A program made the translations under genes and the position numbers. A stretch of DNA of 61,644 bases from a virus, in IMG/VR virus record IMGVR_UViG_3300032069_000399, positions 1 to 61,644 of that record; one strand, 5' to 3'. Below the pieces are notes generated by a model. The model was not told the DNA's origin and did no database searches. It saw nothing but the letters and a program-made list of their open reading frames with translations. Positions 15,253 to 25,200 of this stretch are shown here, piece after piece. Position 1 is the first letter of the stretch, and the number at the start of each line of letters is the position of its first letter.

Positions 15253-16487
15253 TGGGAATTCTCACGAGGGCATTTGAGCGCAGATCAAACCTTGCAAATC
15301 CCGACCCCTGGCTCGTGTCACTCTTCGGAGGCCAGAAGACCGCGGCGGGAATATGCGTGTCGCCTGATACGGCTCTTCGTTTCACTGCCGTTTACGGTGC
15401 CGTGAGGATCCTGGCGGAGACGGTCGCAACATTGCCTCTCATCGTCTACCGGCGGCTGCCGAACGAGGGCAAAGAGCGGGCCACGGACTACTTCCTTTAC
15501 GGGCTGCTTCATGACCAGCCGAACGAAGAGCAGACGCGCACGGAGTTTGTCGAGATGCTTCAGGGCCATCTCGCCTTGCGCGGCAACGCCTATGCCCAGA
15601 TCGACAGGAAGGCAGGACAACCTGCGCGCCTGGTTCCGCTTCATCCCGACCGCGTGAAGGTCAATCGGGACCGAACCGGCGGGCTCGTCTACAAAGTGGC
15701 TCCGGATTCTGGCCCGCAGTACCAGCTTCGCAGGCAAGCGGGCGAGATCATGCATATCCGGGGGCTTTCCTCGGATGGCGTAACGGGACTGAACCCGATC
15801 GAGCTTTTCCGGGAGTCGGTGGCGCTCGGCCTCGCGTACGAAGAGTACTCGGCAAGATTGTTCGGCAATGGCGCGAACCTGCAGGGAGTGCTCGAAACGC
15901 CGCAGGCGATGAGCGACACGGCGCTGAAGCGCTTCAGGGAGATGTGGCAGCAGGTTTATGGAGGACTCGCCAACTCGGGCAAGACCGCGATCCTCGAAAG
16001 CGGCATGAAGTGGCAGGCGATCGGCATGCGGCCGGCCGATGCCGAGTTCATCGCTTCGCGCAAGTTCCAGGTTACGGAGATCGCCAGGATATTCCGGGTG
16101 CCGCCGCATATGCTGGCCGACCTCGAGCGGGCGACGTTTTCCAATATCGAGCACCAGTCGCTCGAATTCATCCGGGACACGATCCGTCCCTGGCTCGTAC
16201 GCTGGGAGCAGGCGCTTACCCGCGACCTGATTCCCGCCGAGGATCGCGATAAGTACTTCGTGGAATTCCTGATCGACGGCCTGATGCGCGGCGACCTCAA
16301 ATCGAGGTACGACTCCTATGCGATCGGGCGCAACAACGGGTGGCTTTCAGCGAACGACATCAGGCGGCTGGAGAACATGAATCCACTGCCATCCGAGCAG
16401 GGGGATGTGTACCTGATCCCGCTCAACATGGTTCCGGCGGGAACGGCAGCACAAAAGCCGGCAGAACAAAACCAGCCAGCTGAATAG
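15252..16487 (+). CDS. Portal protein, HK97 family
   Basis: A 411-residue portal with the family signatures TAVYGAVRILAETVATLPLIVYRR near the N-terminus, GNAYAQIDR, PDRVKVNRDRTGGLVY, and the C-terminal stem region (FQVTEIARIFRVPPHMLADL.RATFSNIEHQSLEF). It forms the dodecameric DNA entry ring at the head vertex. ATG 15252 is coupled to the preceding stop (TGATG). Confidence 0.95.
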   Translation: MGILTRAFERRSNLANPDPWLVSLFGGQKTAAGICVSPDTALRFTAVYGAVRILAETVATLPLIVYRRLPNEGKERATDYFLYGLLHDQPNEEQTRTEFVEMLQGHLALRGNAYAQIDRKAGQPARLVPLHPDRVKVNRDRTGGLVYKVAPDSGPQYQLRRQAGEIMHIRGLSSDGVTGLNPIELFRESVALGLAYEEYSARLFGNGANLQGVLETPQAMSDTALKRFREMWQQVYGGLANSGKTAILESGMKWQAIGMRPADAEFIASRKFQVTEIARIFRVPPHMLADLERATFSNIEHQSLEFIRDTIRPWLVRWEQALTRDLIPAEDRDKYFVEFLIDGLMRGDLKSRYDSYAIGRNNGWLSANDIRRLENMNPLPSEQGDVYLIPLNMVPAGTAAQKPAEQNQPAE

Positions 16488-16512
16488 GCCTCAAAACAGA
16501 TTTGATTTGCCC

Positions 16513-16543
16513 AAGGGTCGCATCGCGGCCCTTTTTCATTTTT
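16513..16543 (+). terminator. Terminator-like hairpin between portal and protease
   Basis: AAGGGTCGC at 16513-16521 and GCGGCCCTT at 16525-16533 form a 9-bp stem (one G-U pair) with a 3-base loop, followed by TTT C A TTTTT. It lies in the 66-bp gap before the protease gene, so it is probably a partial attenuator rather than an absolute stop. Confidence 0.6.
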
Positions 16544-16553
16544 CGGAGTGCCG

Positions 16554-17300
16554 ATGGATAGGAAAAAGGAAAGGCGCTTCACGGGCAGCTGCGAGCTGCG
16601 CACGATCGCGCCGGAAGAAGGCGGGCGAAAGAAGATCGCCGGCCACGCGGCGGTATTCAACTCCCTGTCAGAGGATCTGTGGGGCTTCCGAGAGAAGATC
16701 GCGCCGGGCGCCTTCAAGAACGCTCTGGCAAAGTCCGATATCCGGGCCCTTCTGAACCACGATCCCAACTTCGTGCTCGGGCGGACGAAGAATAGCACGC
16801 TGCGGGTTCATGAGGATGAGGCCGGCCTGGCCGTCGAGATCGATCCGCCCGAAACGGGCTGGGCCGACGACCTGCTCATTTCGATCGGCAGGGGCGACAT
16901 CAGCCAGATGAGCTTCGCCTTCCGTGTGGGAGAGGACTCCTGGGAAACCGAGGACGGACTCAACATCCGCACGATCCTCAGCTTCGACGAGATCTTCGAT
17001 GTTTCGCCCGTGACCTACCCGGCTTACCCGGAAACGGACGTAGCGCTCCGCGCCATGCCCGAAGTTGAAGCTTTCGATCTGAGAAAGTTAGCCTCGGCAG
17101 TCGTCAGGGCTGAGCGGCGGATGCGTCCCGAGCCGGAAGACGAATCCATCATCCGAGAATCCATCGCAACGTTGCAGTCGTTTCTTCCCCCTGCGCAGAC
17201 AGGCGGGGAAAGTGAAGTTCCGCAGGAGGGCCCGCGCGCGCGGAGCCTGAATCAAATCATGCGCCGGCTCCGGGTTCTGGAGCTGGAGCAATCAATCTAA
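16554..17300 (+). CDS. HK97-family prohead protease
   Basis: A 248-residue protein of the U35 protease family. It has GHAAVFNSLSEDLWGFREKIAPGAF, the putative catalytic His in LLNHDP, the Ser in ISQMSFAF, and VSPVTYPAYPETDVALRA at the end of the catalytic domain. It processes the capsid N-terminal delta domain during maturation. ATG 16554 has CGGAG five bases upstream. The C-terminal 60 residues are a divergent helical tail. Confidence 0.93.
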   Translation: MDRKKERRFTGSCELRTIAPEEGGRKKIAGHAAVFNSLSEDLWGFREKIAPGAFKNALAKSDIRALLNHDPNFVLGRTKNSTLRVHEDEAGLAVEIDPPETGWADDLLISIGRGDISQMSFAFRVGEDSWETEDGLNIRTILSFDEIFDVSPVTYPAYPETDVALRAMPEVEAFDLRKLASAVVRAERRMRPEPEDESIIRESIATLQSFLPPAQTGGESEVPQEGPRARSLNQIMRRLRVLELEQSI

Positions 17301-17313
17301 GGGAGACAATCCA

Positions 17314-18537
17314 ATGAAGGATCTGAACGAGCTCCGCAGACGGCGGGGCGCAATCATCAAGGACATGCGGGCACTGACGGACAAGGCCGACGCGGAAAAG
17401 CGCGAGCTCACCGCAGAGGAAAACGACCAGTACTCCCGCATGGAAGCCGACCAGGAAAAGCTCCGCGCCGAAATCGAGCGCGAGGAGCGGCAGCAGAAGC
17501 TCGATCGTGAGCTCGAATCGTTCGACCGCGAACCGGGGCGGATGCCCGAGCCGGCGGCGGCAGGCGAGAGAAACACCAACCCTCGCGCCACGGAAGATTA
17601 CCGGGCGCAGTTCAGCGACATGCTCTGCCGCGGCTATCGCCCGAGTGAGCACCGGGCGCTGCAGGCCGACAGCCAGGTCGGTGGCGGCTACCTCGTCGCC
17701 CCGGAGCAGTTCGTCAACAAGCTGATCGAGGCCTTGCGCGACCAGGTCTTCATCCGCCAGCTTTCGACCGTGATCCCGGTCCAGAGCGCCATGAGCCTCG
17801 GTGTTCCGGTACTCCAGACCCGCCCGGACGATGCCGACTGGACCGTGGAGTTGAAGACGGGGACGCCGGACACGGCGATGGGCTTCGCCAAGCGCGAGCT
17901 TCATCCGCACCCGGCAGCGAAACGGATTCTTGTTTCGACCTTCCTCCTCAACAACTCCGTGCTTTCAGCCGACCAGATCGTCCGCGACCAGCTGGCCTAT
18001 AAGTTCGGAATCACCCAGGAGAAGGCGTTCATGACCGGGTCCGGCGCGGGCCAGCCGCTCGGCGTCTTCACGGCGAGCCCGAACGGAATCAACACCGACC
18101 GCGATGTTGCGACGGGAAACCTCGCGACAGCAATCGGAGCCGACGGTCTGATCAACGCGAAGTACGCACTGAAGGCCCAGTACCAGAAGACCGCGCGCTG
18201 GATCTTCCACCGCGACGCGATCAGCGGCATCCGGAAACTGAAGGACAAGAACGACCAGTACCTGTGGCAGCCGGGCCTCGTCGCGGACAGGCCGGACACG
18301 ATCCTGGAGCTGCCGTTTTTCATGTCCGAGTATGCCCCGAACACGTTCACGACGGGATTGTACGTCGGCATCATCGGGGATTTCTCGTTCTACTGGATCG
18401 CGGACTCGATGGAGTTTTCCATCCAGGTGCTCAAGGAGCTGTACGCCGAGTCGAACCAGATCGGCTACATCGGCCGCATGGAGTGCGACGCCCAGCCGGT
18501 GCTGTCCGAAGCCTTCGTCCGAGTGAAGCTGGCGTAA
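17314..18537 (+). CDS. Major capsid protein, HK97 fold
   Basis: A 407-residue protein. Residues 1 to about 75 are a charged coiled-coil delta domain serving as built-in scaffold. The HK97 fold follows, with VGGGYLVAPEQFVNKLIEAL, AKRELHPHPAAKRILVSTFLL and FMTGSGAGQPLGVFTAS. The upstream protease likely removes the delta domain before expansion. A hairpin (18556-18582, GGGGCCGG and CCGGCCCC arms) after the gene may protect or process the mRNA; it has no T tract. Confidence 0.95.
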   Translation: MKDLNELRRRRGAIIKDMRALTDKADAEKRELTAEENDQYSRMEADQEKLRAEIEREERQQKLDRELESFDREPGRMPEPAAAGERNTNPRATEDYRAQFSDMLCRGYRPSEHRALQADSQVGGGYLVAPEQFVNKLIEALRDQVFIRQLSTVIPVQSAMSLGVPVLQTRPDDADWTVELKTGTPDTAMGFAKRELHPHPAAKRILVSTFLLNNSVLSADQIVRDQLAYKFGITQEKAFMTGSGAGQPLGVFTASPNGINTDRDVATGNLATAIGADGLINAKYALKAQYQKTARWIFHRDAISGIRKLKDKNDQYLWQPGLVADRPDTILELPFFMSEYAPNTFTTGLYVGIIGDFSFYWIADSMEFSIQVLKELYAESNQIGYIGRMECDAQPVLSEAFVRVKLA

Positions 18538-18609
18538 CCGATTGGGGGATCGAACGGGGCCGGGGGAAAGGGATCCGGCCCCATGGACAACGCATAAGGA
18601 GAACGACAC

Positions 18610-19050
18610 ATGAATCTCAGCAAAGCGGTAAAGGTGGCCCGGGTGCTCAATGGAGTAGCGGCGGGGACGACCGAGCAGACCGGTTCGGTGGTAGACACGC
18701 AAGGATTCGAGGGCGTGCAGTTCGTGGCCCTTTTCGGCGCTCTGACGGCGACGCAGGTGACAAGCGTGAAAGTCCAGCAGGGGAGCCTCGCCGACGGTTC
18801 GGACATGGCCGATTTGGCCGGAAGCCTGCACACGGCGCTTGCCGACGCGGACGGAAACAAGTGTCTGGTGACCGACCTCTTCCGCCCGCAGAAGCGCTAC
18901 GTGCGCTGCGTCGTGGAGCGCGGGACGGCCAATGCCGTCATCGACGGAGCGATCGCCCTTTTGTATGGCCCGAGAGTGGAACCGGTGGCCAAGGACGCGA
19001 CCGTGAAGTCGGTCAAGACTCTGATTTCACCCGACGAAGGGACGGCGTAA
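18610..19050 (+). CDS. Conserved phage structural protein after capsid, possible decoration/cement
   Basis: A 146-residue protein preceded by AAGGAGA. It contains a GxVVDTQGFEGVQFVALFG and RYVRCVVERGTANAVIDGAIALLYGPR pattern found in conserved HK97-phage proteins located between capsid and connectors. Predicted mostly beta. A decoration or head-stabilising role is suggested by position only. Confidence 0.6.
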   Translation: MNLSKAVKVARVLNGVAAGTTEQTGSVVDTQGFEGVQFVALFGALTATQVTSVKVQQGSLADGSDMADLAGSLHTALADADGNKCLVTDLFRPQKRYVRCVVERGTANAVIDGAIALLYGPRVEPVAKDATVKSVKTLISPDEGTA

Positions 19051-19053
19051 ACG

Positions 19054-19272
19054 ATGAAAGTCCGCCTGAAAACAACCATGGCGGGACCGGAGGGCGCGTT
19101 TCCGCCGGGATCGGTGATCGAAGCCTCCGCTGAGGAGGCCGAAATGCTGATCGCCGGCGGATTCGCCGAACCCATCGATGCCGCGCCTGCAATTCCTGAG
19201 GTCGAGACTGCGGCAATCGAGCCGGGTAGCCGCGCCGTGAAGCCTCCAGCCCGGGCGCGGAAAACGCCGTAG
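19054..19272 (+). CDS. Small conserved phage protein (72 aa)
   Basis: The 72-residue frame follows the upstream stop by three bases. It begins MKVRLKTTMAGPEGAFPPGSVIEASAEEAEMLIAGGFAEPI, a short barrel-like domain seen in many phage head-region genes, then an Ala/Pro-rich basic tail. Function unknown. Confidence 0.6.
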   Translation: MKVRLKTTMAGPEGAFPPGSVIEASAEEAEMLIAGGFAEPIDAAPAIPEVETAAIEPGSRAVKPPARARKTP

Positions 19273-19279
19273 CCCGAAA

Positions 19280-19456
19280 GTGATCCGGATCGTGGTGCCG
19301 TTGGAGATCCAGCCTGGCCGCAGTGTTCGGCCGATCAAACCGCTGCTTTCCTGGGAACTCAAGCCGGGCATGGAAATCACGCTTCCCCCAGAAATTGAAT
19401 CCATCCTTATCTGCGAGGGGCTGGCGGAACCGGTCCAATCGTCAGAGGTCAAATAG
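19280..19456 (+). CDS. Small phage protein (58 aa)
   Basis: A 58-codon frame from GTG 19280 to TAG 19454-19456, whose last base starts the GTG of the connector gene. The sequence (VVPLEIQPGRSVRPIKPLLSW, then LPPEIESILICEGLAEPV) looks like a compact beta-rich protein and the frame fills the gap exactly. Unrecognised family. Confidence 0.5.
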   Translation: MIRIVVPLEIQPGRSVRPIKPLLSWELKPGMEITLPPEIESILICEGLAEPVQSSEVK

Positions 19457-20058
19457 TGGGACTCAAACTCGTAACGCCTCCTGCGGTCGAGCCGGTCACG
19501 CTCGATGAAGCCAAGGCTCATCTGCGGCTTGATTCGAACGAGGACGACACCTATGTCTCGGCGCTGATCGCGGCGGCGCGGGAACGTGTCGAGCTATTCC
19601 TGCGCCGGGCGCTGATCACGCAGACCTTTGAGTTCACCCTGGACGGCTTCCCCGCGAGCCCGTCCCTTATTTTCTCAACTTCGGTGATCGACTTGCCGCG
19701 GCCTCCGCTGCAGTCGGTCGAATCGATCAAGTACATCGACACGGCGGGCTCCGAGCAGACCCTGCCTCCGGATTCTTATGTGATCGACGCCTCATCGGAT
19801 GAGATCGGGCGCATCGCGCTCGCATGGACCCAGTACTGGCCCATCACCAGATGTTCGATCAATAGCGTTGTCATCCGATTTGTCGCCGGCTACGGCTATG
19901 CGCCGGAGGATGTCCCGCAGGTGATCAGGCAGGGGATTCTGATCGAGATCTCGAATCTGTACGAAAACCGCGAGGACATCGTTGTCGGGCAGAACATCTC
20001 GATGCTTTCGCTGTCAGAGCGGCTGCTTTGGCCGTATCGGGCGCTTTCGGTGGAATGA
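19456..20058 (+). CDS. Head-tail connector protein (gp6-like)
   Basis: A 200-residue protein with the connector pattern PxxxPVTLDEAKAHLRLDSNEDDTYVSALIAAARERVELFLRRALI at the N-terminus and AVIRQGILIEISNLYENRED-like helices near the C-terminus. It extends the portal channel as adaptor ring. GTG overlaps the preceding TAG; the stop overlaps the next ATG. Confidence 0.88.
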   Translation: MGLKLVTPPAVEPVTLDEAKAHLRLDSNEDDTYVSALIAAARERVELFLRRALITQTFEFTLDGFPASPSLIFSTSVIDLPRPPLQSVESIKYIDTAGSEQTLPPDSYVIDASSDEIGRIALAWTQYWPITRCSINSVVIRFVAGYGYAPEDVPQVIRQGILIEISNLYENREDIVVGQNISMLSLSERLLWPYRALSVE

Positions 20059-20375
20059 TGCGCACCGGGCCGCTCCGTTGCAGGATCACGATCGAAGGTC
20101 CTGTGGAGACGCAGGGGTCAGACGGCTCGATCTCGACCACATGGGCTACGTTCACTGAAACCTCGGCCTCCATCGAGCCGCTTATCGGCCGCGAGTATTT
20201 TGCGCAGCAGCGGGAGCAGGCCACCGTGAGCCACAAGATCCGGATGCGGCACCAACCCGGGATTACCCACAAGATGCGCGTCGTCTGGGGAGCGAGGATT
20301 TTTGAGATCGAATCAGTCCTCAATGTCGGCGAACGCAACCGCGAAATCGTTCTGATGTGCCAGAAAAGCGTATGA
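20055..20375 (+). CDS. Head closure protein (SPP1 gp16-like)
   Basis: A 106-residue protein: MMRTGPLRCRITIEGPVETQGSDGS..TTWATFTETSASIEPLIGREYF, then VSHKIRMRHQPGITHKMRVVWGARIFEI. This is the standard phage head closure/adaptor pattern. It closes the head and offers the docking surface for the tail. Confidence 0.88.
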   Translation: MMRTGPLRCRITIEGPVETQGSDGSISTTWATFTETSASIEPLIGREYFAQQREQATVSHKIRMRHQPGITHKMRVVWGARIFEIESVLNVGERNREIVLMCQKSV

Positions 20376-20779
20376 CGACAGCGACACTCGACGAAGGTGT
20401 CTTTGATTACCTGACATCCCATGCCGGCCTGGCCGCCCTCATAGGCACGCGCCTCCACCCGGACTACTTTTCCGAAGACGAGGAACTTCCCGCGATCGCG
20501 TACTCCCTCGAGGACGACCGCTCCACGCATACCCAGCAGGGGCCTTCAGCGCTGCGCCAGGCGATTTACCGGTTTGATATCTGGACCGACACGGCGGCAG
20601 AGGCCGTGGGAGTCATGAAGCAGTTGTGCGCGGCCCTCGACGGCTATCGGGGATCGTTCAAGGACATCCCCATCGTGGGAGTGTTCTTCGACGGCGCCGG
20701 GCGCAGCCGCGACCCAGACACGCAGACATTCAACGTTTCAATGCGATTCACGATTCATTACCAGGAGAAACTGACATGA
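20372..20779 (+). CDS. Tail completion protein (DUF3168, gp17-like)
   Basis: A 135-residue protein of the DUF3168 family: short helix, AALIGTRLHPDYFSEDEELPAIAYSL, then a repeated beta-alpha fold ending VSMRFTIHYQE. It terminates or completes the tail tube at the head side. The ATG overlaps the head closure stop. Confidence 0.85.
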   Translation: MTTATLDEGVFDYLTSHAGLAALIGTRLHPDYFSEDEELPAIAYSLEDDRSTHTQQGPSALRQAIYRFDIWTDTAAEAVGVMKQLCAALDGYRGSFKDIPIVGVFFDGAGRSRDPDTQTFNVSMRFTIHYQEKLT

Positions 20780-21210
20780 GCGACGGTGTTATTGGTTTGG
20801 GGACCTTACTAAAAATCGGCGACGGCGCCTCCCCGGAGGTGTTCACGGCCATCGCCGAGGTCAAGGACATCAACGGCCCCGTGCTGAGCCGCGAGTTCGC
20901 GGAGTTCACGCACCAGCAGTCTACGGGTGGCTACCGCGAGTACAAGCCCACGTTCAAAGCCTCGGGCGACGTAACCTTTAAGTGCAACTTCCTGCCCGAC
21001 GACGAAACGCAGGGTTTCAGCACGACCGGCCTCCTGAAGGACTACGAGGACGGCCAACTGCGCAATTTCGAGCTGCTCTTCCCCGATACCGGCGCCACGA
21101 AGGCTGCGTTTGCGGCATACGTGGCCAACATCAGCCCAGGGGCTCCCATCGCAGGCGCTCTCGAACTCAACGTTACCCTGCGCGTCACCGGGCCCGTGGT
21201 CTGGAGCTGA
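20776..21210 (+). CDS. Major tail tube protein
   Basis: A 144-residue beta-rich protein with the tail-tube pattern: LGTLLKIGDG..EVFTAIAEVKDINGPVLSREFAEFTHQQSTGGYREYKPTFKASGDVTF and C-terminal GALELNVTLRVTGPVVWS. Stacked hexamers of it form the tail tube. ATG overlaps the preceding stop. Confidence 0.9.
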   Translation: MSDGVIGLGTLLKIGDGASPEVFTAIAEVKDINGPVLSREFAEFTHQQSTGGYREYKPTFKASGDVTFKCNFLPDDETQGFSTTGLLKDYEDGQLRNFELLFPDTGATKAAFAAYVANISPGAPIAGALELNVTLRVTGPVVWS

Positions 21211-21291
21211 GGTCCAAATAGCTCCTGAAAAGTTTTCAGAACCTATCGCAGCGCCGGATAACAGTCTCACCACAAAACCTGGAGATAGATC

Positions 21292-21681
21292 ATGACTCTT
21301 ACAAAACAGCAGATCCTCGCGACCCCGCCGCGCTTGAAAGAAGTGGAAGTTCCCGAGTGGGGCGGGTCGGTATTCATCCGCCCGCTCACCATTCAGGAAC
21401 AGGCCAAGCTCGCCGACCTCGGGACCAAGTACGAAAAAAGTTCAGTGGTCGACCGGATGAAAAACTGCACCCTGCGGCTTGTGCAGTGGTCCGTATGCGA
21501 CGAGCAGGGGGCACCGCTATTCGAGGCGGCGGACCTCGAGCCTTTGATGAGCAAGGCCGCGAGCGCGTTCCTGCGCCTGCAGGACGCCATCCTCGCGCTT
21601 TCGGGCCTCACGGAAGAATCCCGCAAGGAACTGGAAAAAAACTTGCTGAGCGCCCCGAGCGACGGGCTCGATTCCGTTTAG
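21292..21681 (+). CDS. Tail assembly chaperone (gpG-like)
   Basis: A 129-residue protein upstream of the tape measure gene, with VFIRPLTIQEQAKLADLG and a helical C-terminus. It corresponds to lambda gpG, which coats the tape measure during assembly. A slippery heptamer near its end allows production of a longer form, listed separately. Confidence 0.82.
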   Translation: MTLTKQQILATPPRLKEVEVPEWGGSVFIRPLTIQEQAKLADLGTKYEKSSVVDRMKNCTLRLVQWSVCDEQGAPLFEAADLEPLMSKAASAFLRLQDAILALSGLTEESRKELEKNLLSAPSDGLDSV

Positions 21682-21860
21682 CCGAGACGCTCGGCAGAAC
21701 CGTGGCCGAACTGGAGGCAACGATGAGCTATGCGGAGTTCATCGAGTGGATCGCTTATTTCCAGGCTGAATCCGCCGGCGGATCTCCGTCGGTTCCCCAC
21801 TGGCAGAAGATGATGCAGTCCATGCGGCTCGTGACTGAATTCCAGAAGGCGAAACAGTAA
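21292..21860 (+). CDS. Tail assembly chaperone, -1 frameshift product (gpGT-like)
   Basis: Reading G to position 21642 and slipping -1 at the A_AAA_AAC heptamer (21636-21642) joins it to an open frame with no stop until 21860, adding 72 residues (LAERPERRARF.. to ..VTEFQKAKQ) for about 189 in total. The added part has the helical T-domain look: MSYAEFIEWIAYFQAESAGGS. Direction, heptamer and position all match the conserved G/GT recoding in siphoviruses. Confidence 0.8.
21636..21642 (+). other. Programmed -1 frameshift slippery site
   Basis: The zero frame reads GAA AAA AAC, giving the X_XXY_YYZ heptamer A_AAA_AAC. GC-rich complementary words downstream (GAGCGCCCCGAG, then CGGGCTCG) may form a stimulatory hairpin. 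Confidence 0.75.
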
Positions 21861-22265
21861 ATGGCCGGCATTGAGATCAAGGGTTTCGAGGAACTCAGGC
21901 GTAACACCGAGCACATCTGCAAGGACGTCCTCGACCGCGCGATCCAGGCGGCCGAGGATGCAGCGGCGCAGGTCATCAGGCAGGCTGTCGAAGCATCCGC
22001 GCCCCGCCGCACGGGGCAGCTCGCCAAGAGTGTCATCGTCTACGAAAGCGTGAACCGGAAAGCCCTTACCGGCTCTGCCCGCAGGCGGCTGCTCGTCGGC
22101 CCGGAGAAGCGCAAAGGCTTCTACGGGTACTTCTACAACTTCGGCCGCAAGGGGCAGCCCGCCAGACCGTGGTTTGAAACCGCTTCCGCAGGCGTGGAAG
22201 AACAGGCCATGGAAGCGGGAATCGCCGCATTCCAACAAGTGATCGAGCAGGAACTCGGGAAGTAA
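21861..22265 (+). CDS. HK97 gp10-like tail/neck protein
   Basis: A 134-residue protein with the family features: GFEELRRN, VIRQAVEASAPRRTGQLAKSVIVYES and YFYNFGRKGQPARPWFETA. Such proteins bridge head closure and tail. They usually lie between head closure and DUF3168 genes; here the gene sits between GT and the tape measure, a modest rearrangement. Confidence 0.85.
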   Translation: MAGIEIKGFEELRRNTEHICKDVLDRAIQAAEDAAAQVIRQAVEASAPRRTGQLAKSVIVYESVNRKALTGSARRRLLVGPEKRKGFYGYFYNFGRKGQPARPWFETASAGVEEQAMEAGIAAFQQVIEQELGK

Positions 22266-25200
22266 ATGCCCACCATCGGCAGGCTTTTTTATGAGATCGG
22301 CGGCGACACCGACCGGCTCCAGGCCGATCTGCGCCAGGCCGTTGAAATGGCCAAGAACGCAGGCCTCGACGTCAAGCGCGCCGGGCAGTCCTTCCTCGCT
22401 TCCTTCAACGAAGCCCTCAACCCCACGGGCATCCTGACCGAGAAGCTCAAGCTTCTGGAGGCCGCCGGCAAATCGAGCGGCGACATCATCGCGGTCATGG
22501 GCGGCCAGATCAAATCAGCTGCTGAGACCGCGAAAGCACACAGCCAGGCGATCGATCCGCTTGTTCAGAAATACGCTGACCTCGCGAATGCGGCCAAGGG
22601 CGGCGGCTTCTCCCTGGAAAGCCTCGGCAAGACTCTCACCAGCTTCGTCCAGAGTCCGGTGTCGGCCGCGAAGGAAGGGATCGCGGGCTTTGCCGAAAAG
22701 CTCGGCCCCGCGGCAGTCGGTCTCATGGGGATTGCATCGGCTGCCGTTGCGGCGGGTGTTGCCATTTTCAAGGTTGCCGAAAGCACCGCGGAGGAAGCGG
22801 AGCAGATCATGAACCTTTCCTTGCGCACCGGCATCGGTGTCGAGCGCGTCCAGAGCCTGCAGAAAGCTGCCGAGCTCATGGGGGCGAGCGGCGAAACGGT
22901 CGTTTCGGCGGTCTCAAAGATCAACCGGGAGCTTGGGAAGTTCGGTACCGGCGGCGAGTTCACCAAAGGGATCACCTCTCTCGGCATCTCCCTGGAAGAC
23001 GCCTCGGGCAAGTCCAAGACCGCGATCGACCTCCTCGGAGAGCTCCGCACGAAGCTCCTCGCCATCGAGGATCCCGCGGAACGCGCCCAGGTCGCTGCCG
23101 CCGTCCTCGGCAGGCGCAACCAGGAACTCGCGCCGCTACTCTTGAACTCGCAGGAAAACCTCTTCGAGCTGGCAAAGCAGCTCGAGGAAACCGGCGCGGT
23201 CATGGACAAGGTTGCGATCGACCAGGCCATGAAGCTCGACCAGAAGCTGGATGTCCTCGCCGCGCGCTTCGCCACGGTCAAGACCGTCGCGAAGGAGGCG
23301 GCAGTCGAGACTGCTCTCGCGGTAAGCGACATCTTCACCGGGGATTTCTGGAAGCTCCTGGCAGCGAACCTGGCCAAGGGCGCCGGGATGCAGAGCGCGC
23401 AGCTTGCATCGCTTCAGATGAGGATCAAAGAGACGGTGGACGCAGCGGCCGAAGCGGCCAAGAAGCAGGAGGATGCCGGTAAGAAATCGGCAGACGCGGC
23501 AGGCCTCGCCCGCATGAAGGAGGAGGAACTCTACAACGAGCGGCTGAAGCTTCTATCCCAGGGCAAGGAGAACGTCGATCTCCTCCTGAAACTGCAGGAC
23601 GCGCAGGAAAAGTTTAATACGGCGATCGAGAAGGGACTGAGCCACAAGGAAAGAGAGAAGGCGCTTAACGCGGTGCTTACGATCCGGGAGGAGATCAAGG
23701 CACGGGAGGAAGCGACCAAGGGCCTCTCGGAATGGATCGAGAAGATCCGGGGACTGAAACCGCTTGATGCATCGAGCCTTGCGCCTTCGGACATGCTCAA
23801 AAAGCAGATCGAACAGGCAAAGACACAAATCGACTCGCTCAGAGAGGCCTTTGCTGCCCCCGGGGGAAAATCCCGGGAGGAACTTGAGTGGCTGCAGGCC
23901 CAGGTCACGGCCAATGAAGAGAAAGTGTCGCAACTGACCGAGCAAAAGGCGCTCCTGGAGCACATCGCCGGCCAGGTCACGGCGATCACGCTTGCTGACG
24001 ACAAGGACTTGGCGGCGCTCGGGAACACCGTCGCCGCGCGCGAGAAGATCCTCCACCAGGTGACCGAAGCCGAGAAAGCCCTCAAGTCCATAAACCAGGA
24101 CATGGAACAGACGGCAAAGATCCAGGCCAACATCGACCGGATCGGCCACGCCGCGCTCGTCCCCAACCAGAAGGATATCGAAGCCGGCCTGAAGAAGGCT
24201 GACGCGGACATCCTGAAGCGCCTCCGGGAGTATGCCGCGGTCGAGGACGCGATCGACAAAGCCGCCACCACCTCGAAGCTCGAACAGCTGCGCCTGCAGG
24301 AACAGATCGTCGGGACCGTGATCCCGATGAACAAGGATCAGCGCGAGCAGATCGAGATTGAGAAGATCCACCTGCAGTTCGCGATAAAAGCGGAAGAGAC
24401 CCGGGTGCGGTTCACGCAGATCCGAGCCGAGCTGATGGACAAGATCAACAAGCTCGATCCCTCGGACCCACTGCGGAGCAAGGCGCTCGACGACATGTCG
24501 AAGCTGGCGGCAGCCGAGAACGAGCAGCTGGCCATCCTGCAGAAGCTCGAAGGCGCTGAGGTCTTGAAGGAACACAAGAAGGACATCATCGAAGCCGCCC
24601 AGGAGATCCGTAACCAGGTCAGCACGGTCGTGAACGACTTCGGCAAGAAGGTGGCCGATTCGATCGTCCACTGGAAGAGCCTTGGCAGCGCCGTGAAGGA
24701 TTTCTTCACGAGCCTGGCGGAATCGACGCTGCGGATCGTCATGGAAAGGCTCTTCAAGCCGCTGCAGTCGTCCATCGAAAAGGTCATCGACTCCCTGTTC
24801 GAAAAGCTCTTCAACCCGGGTGCCAAAAAGGCATCCGGATCGAATCCGGTCCCAGAGGCCGGTTCCTGGGGGAACCTCCTGGGGACGGCCGGGAGCGGCT
24901 TGCCGGACTGGCTCAAGGCTGCCACCACCCCAGCTGAAGCGGGGCCGAGCATCTCGGGGATCCTCGCGGCGGGAAATCCACTCCTTCAGGTGTATTCGCC
25001 TGCGGAGTATCCCTCGGCACAGTCATCGCCGGATTTCGTCGGCCCGACGCTCGACATGGTGAAGGGCGGAAGCACGGGCGGCATATTCGGCGTAGGAGGG
25101 ACTGCTGGCTCCCTGATCCAGGGCGGACTCATGGCCGGCGGCACGGCGGCGTTCCTCGATTCGTTCAGCCAGAAAGGGGTTCGGGGCTGGGCCGAGGCCA

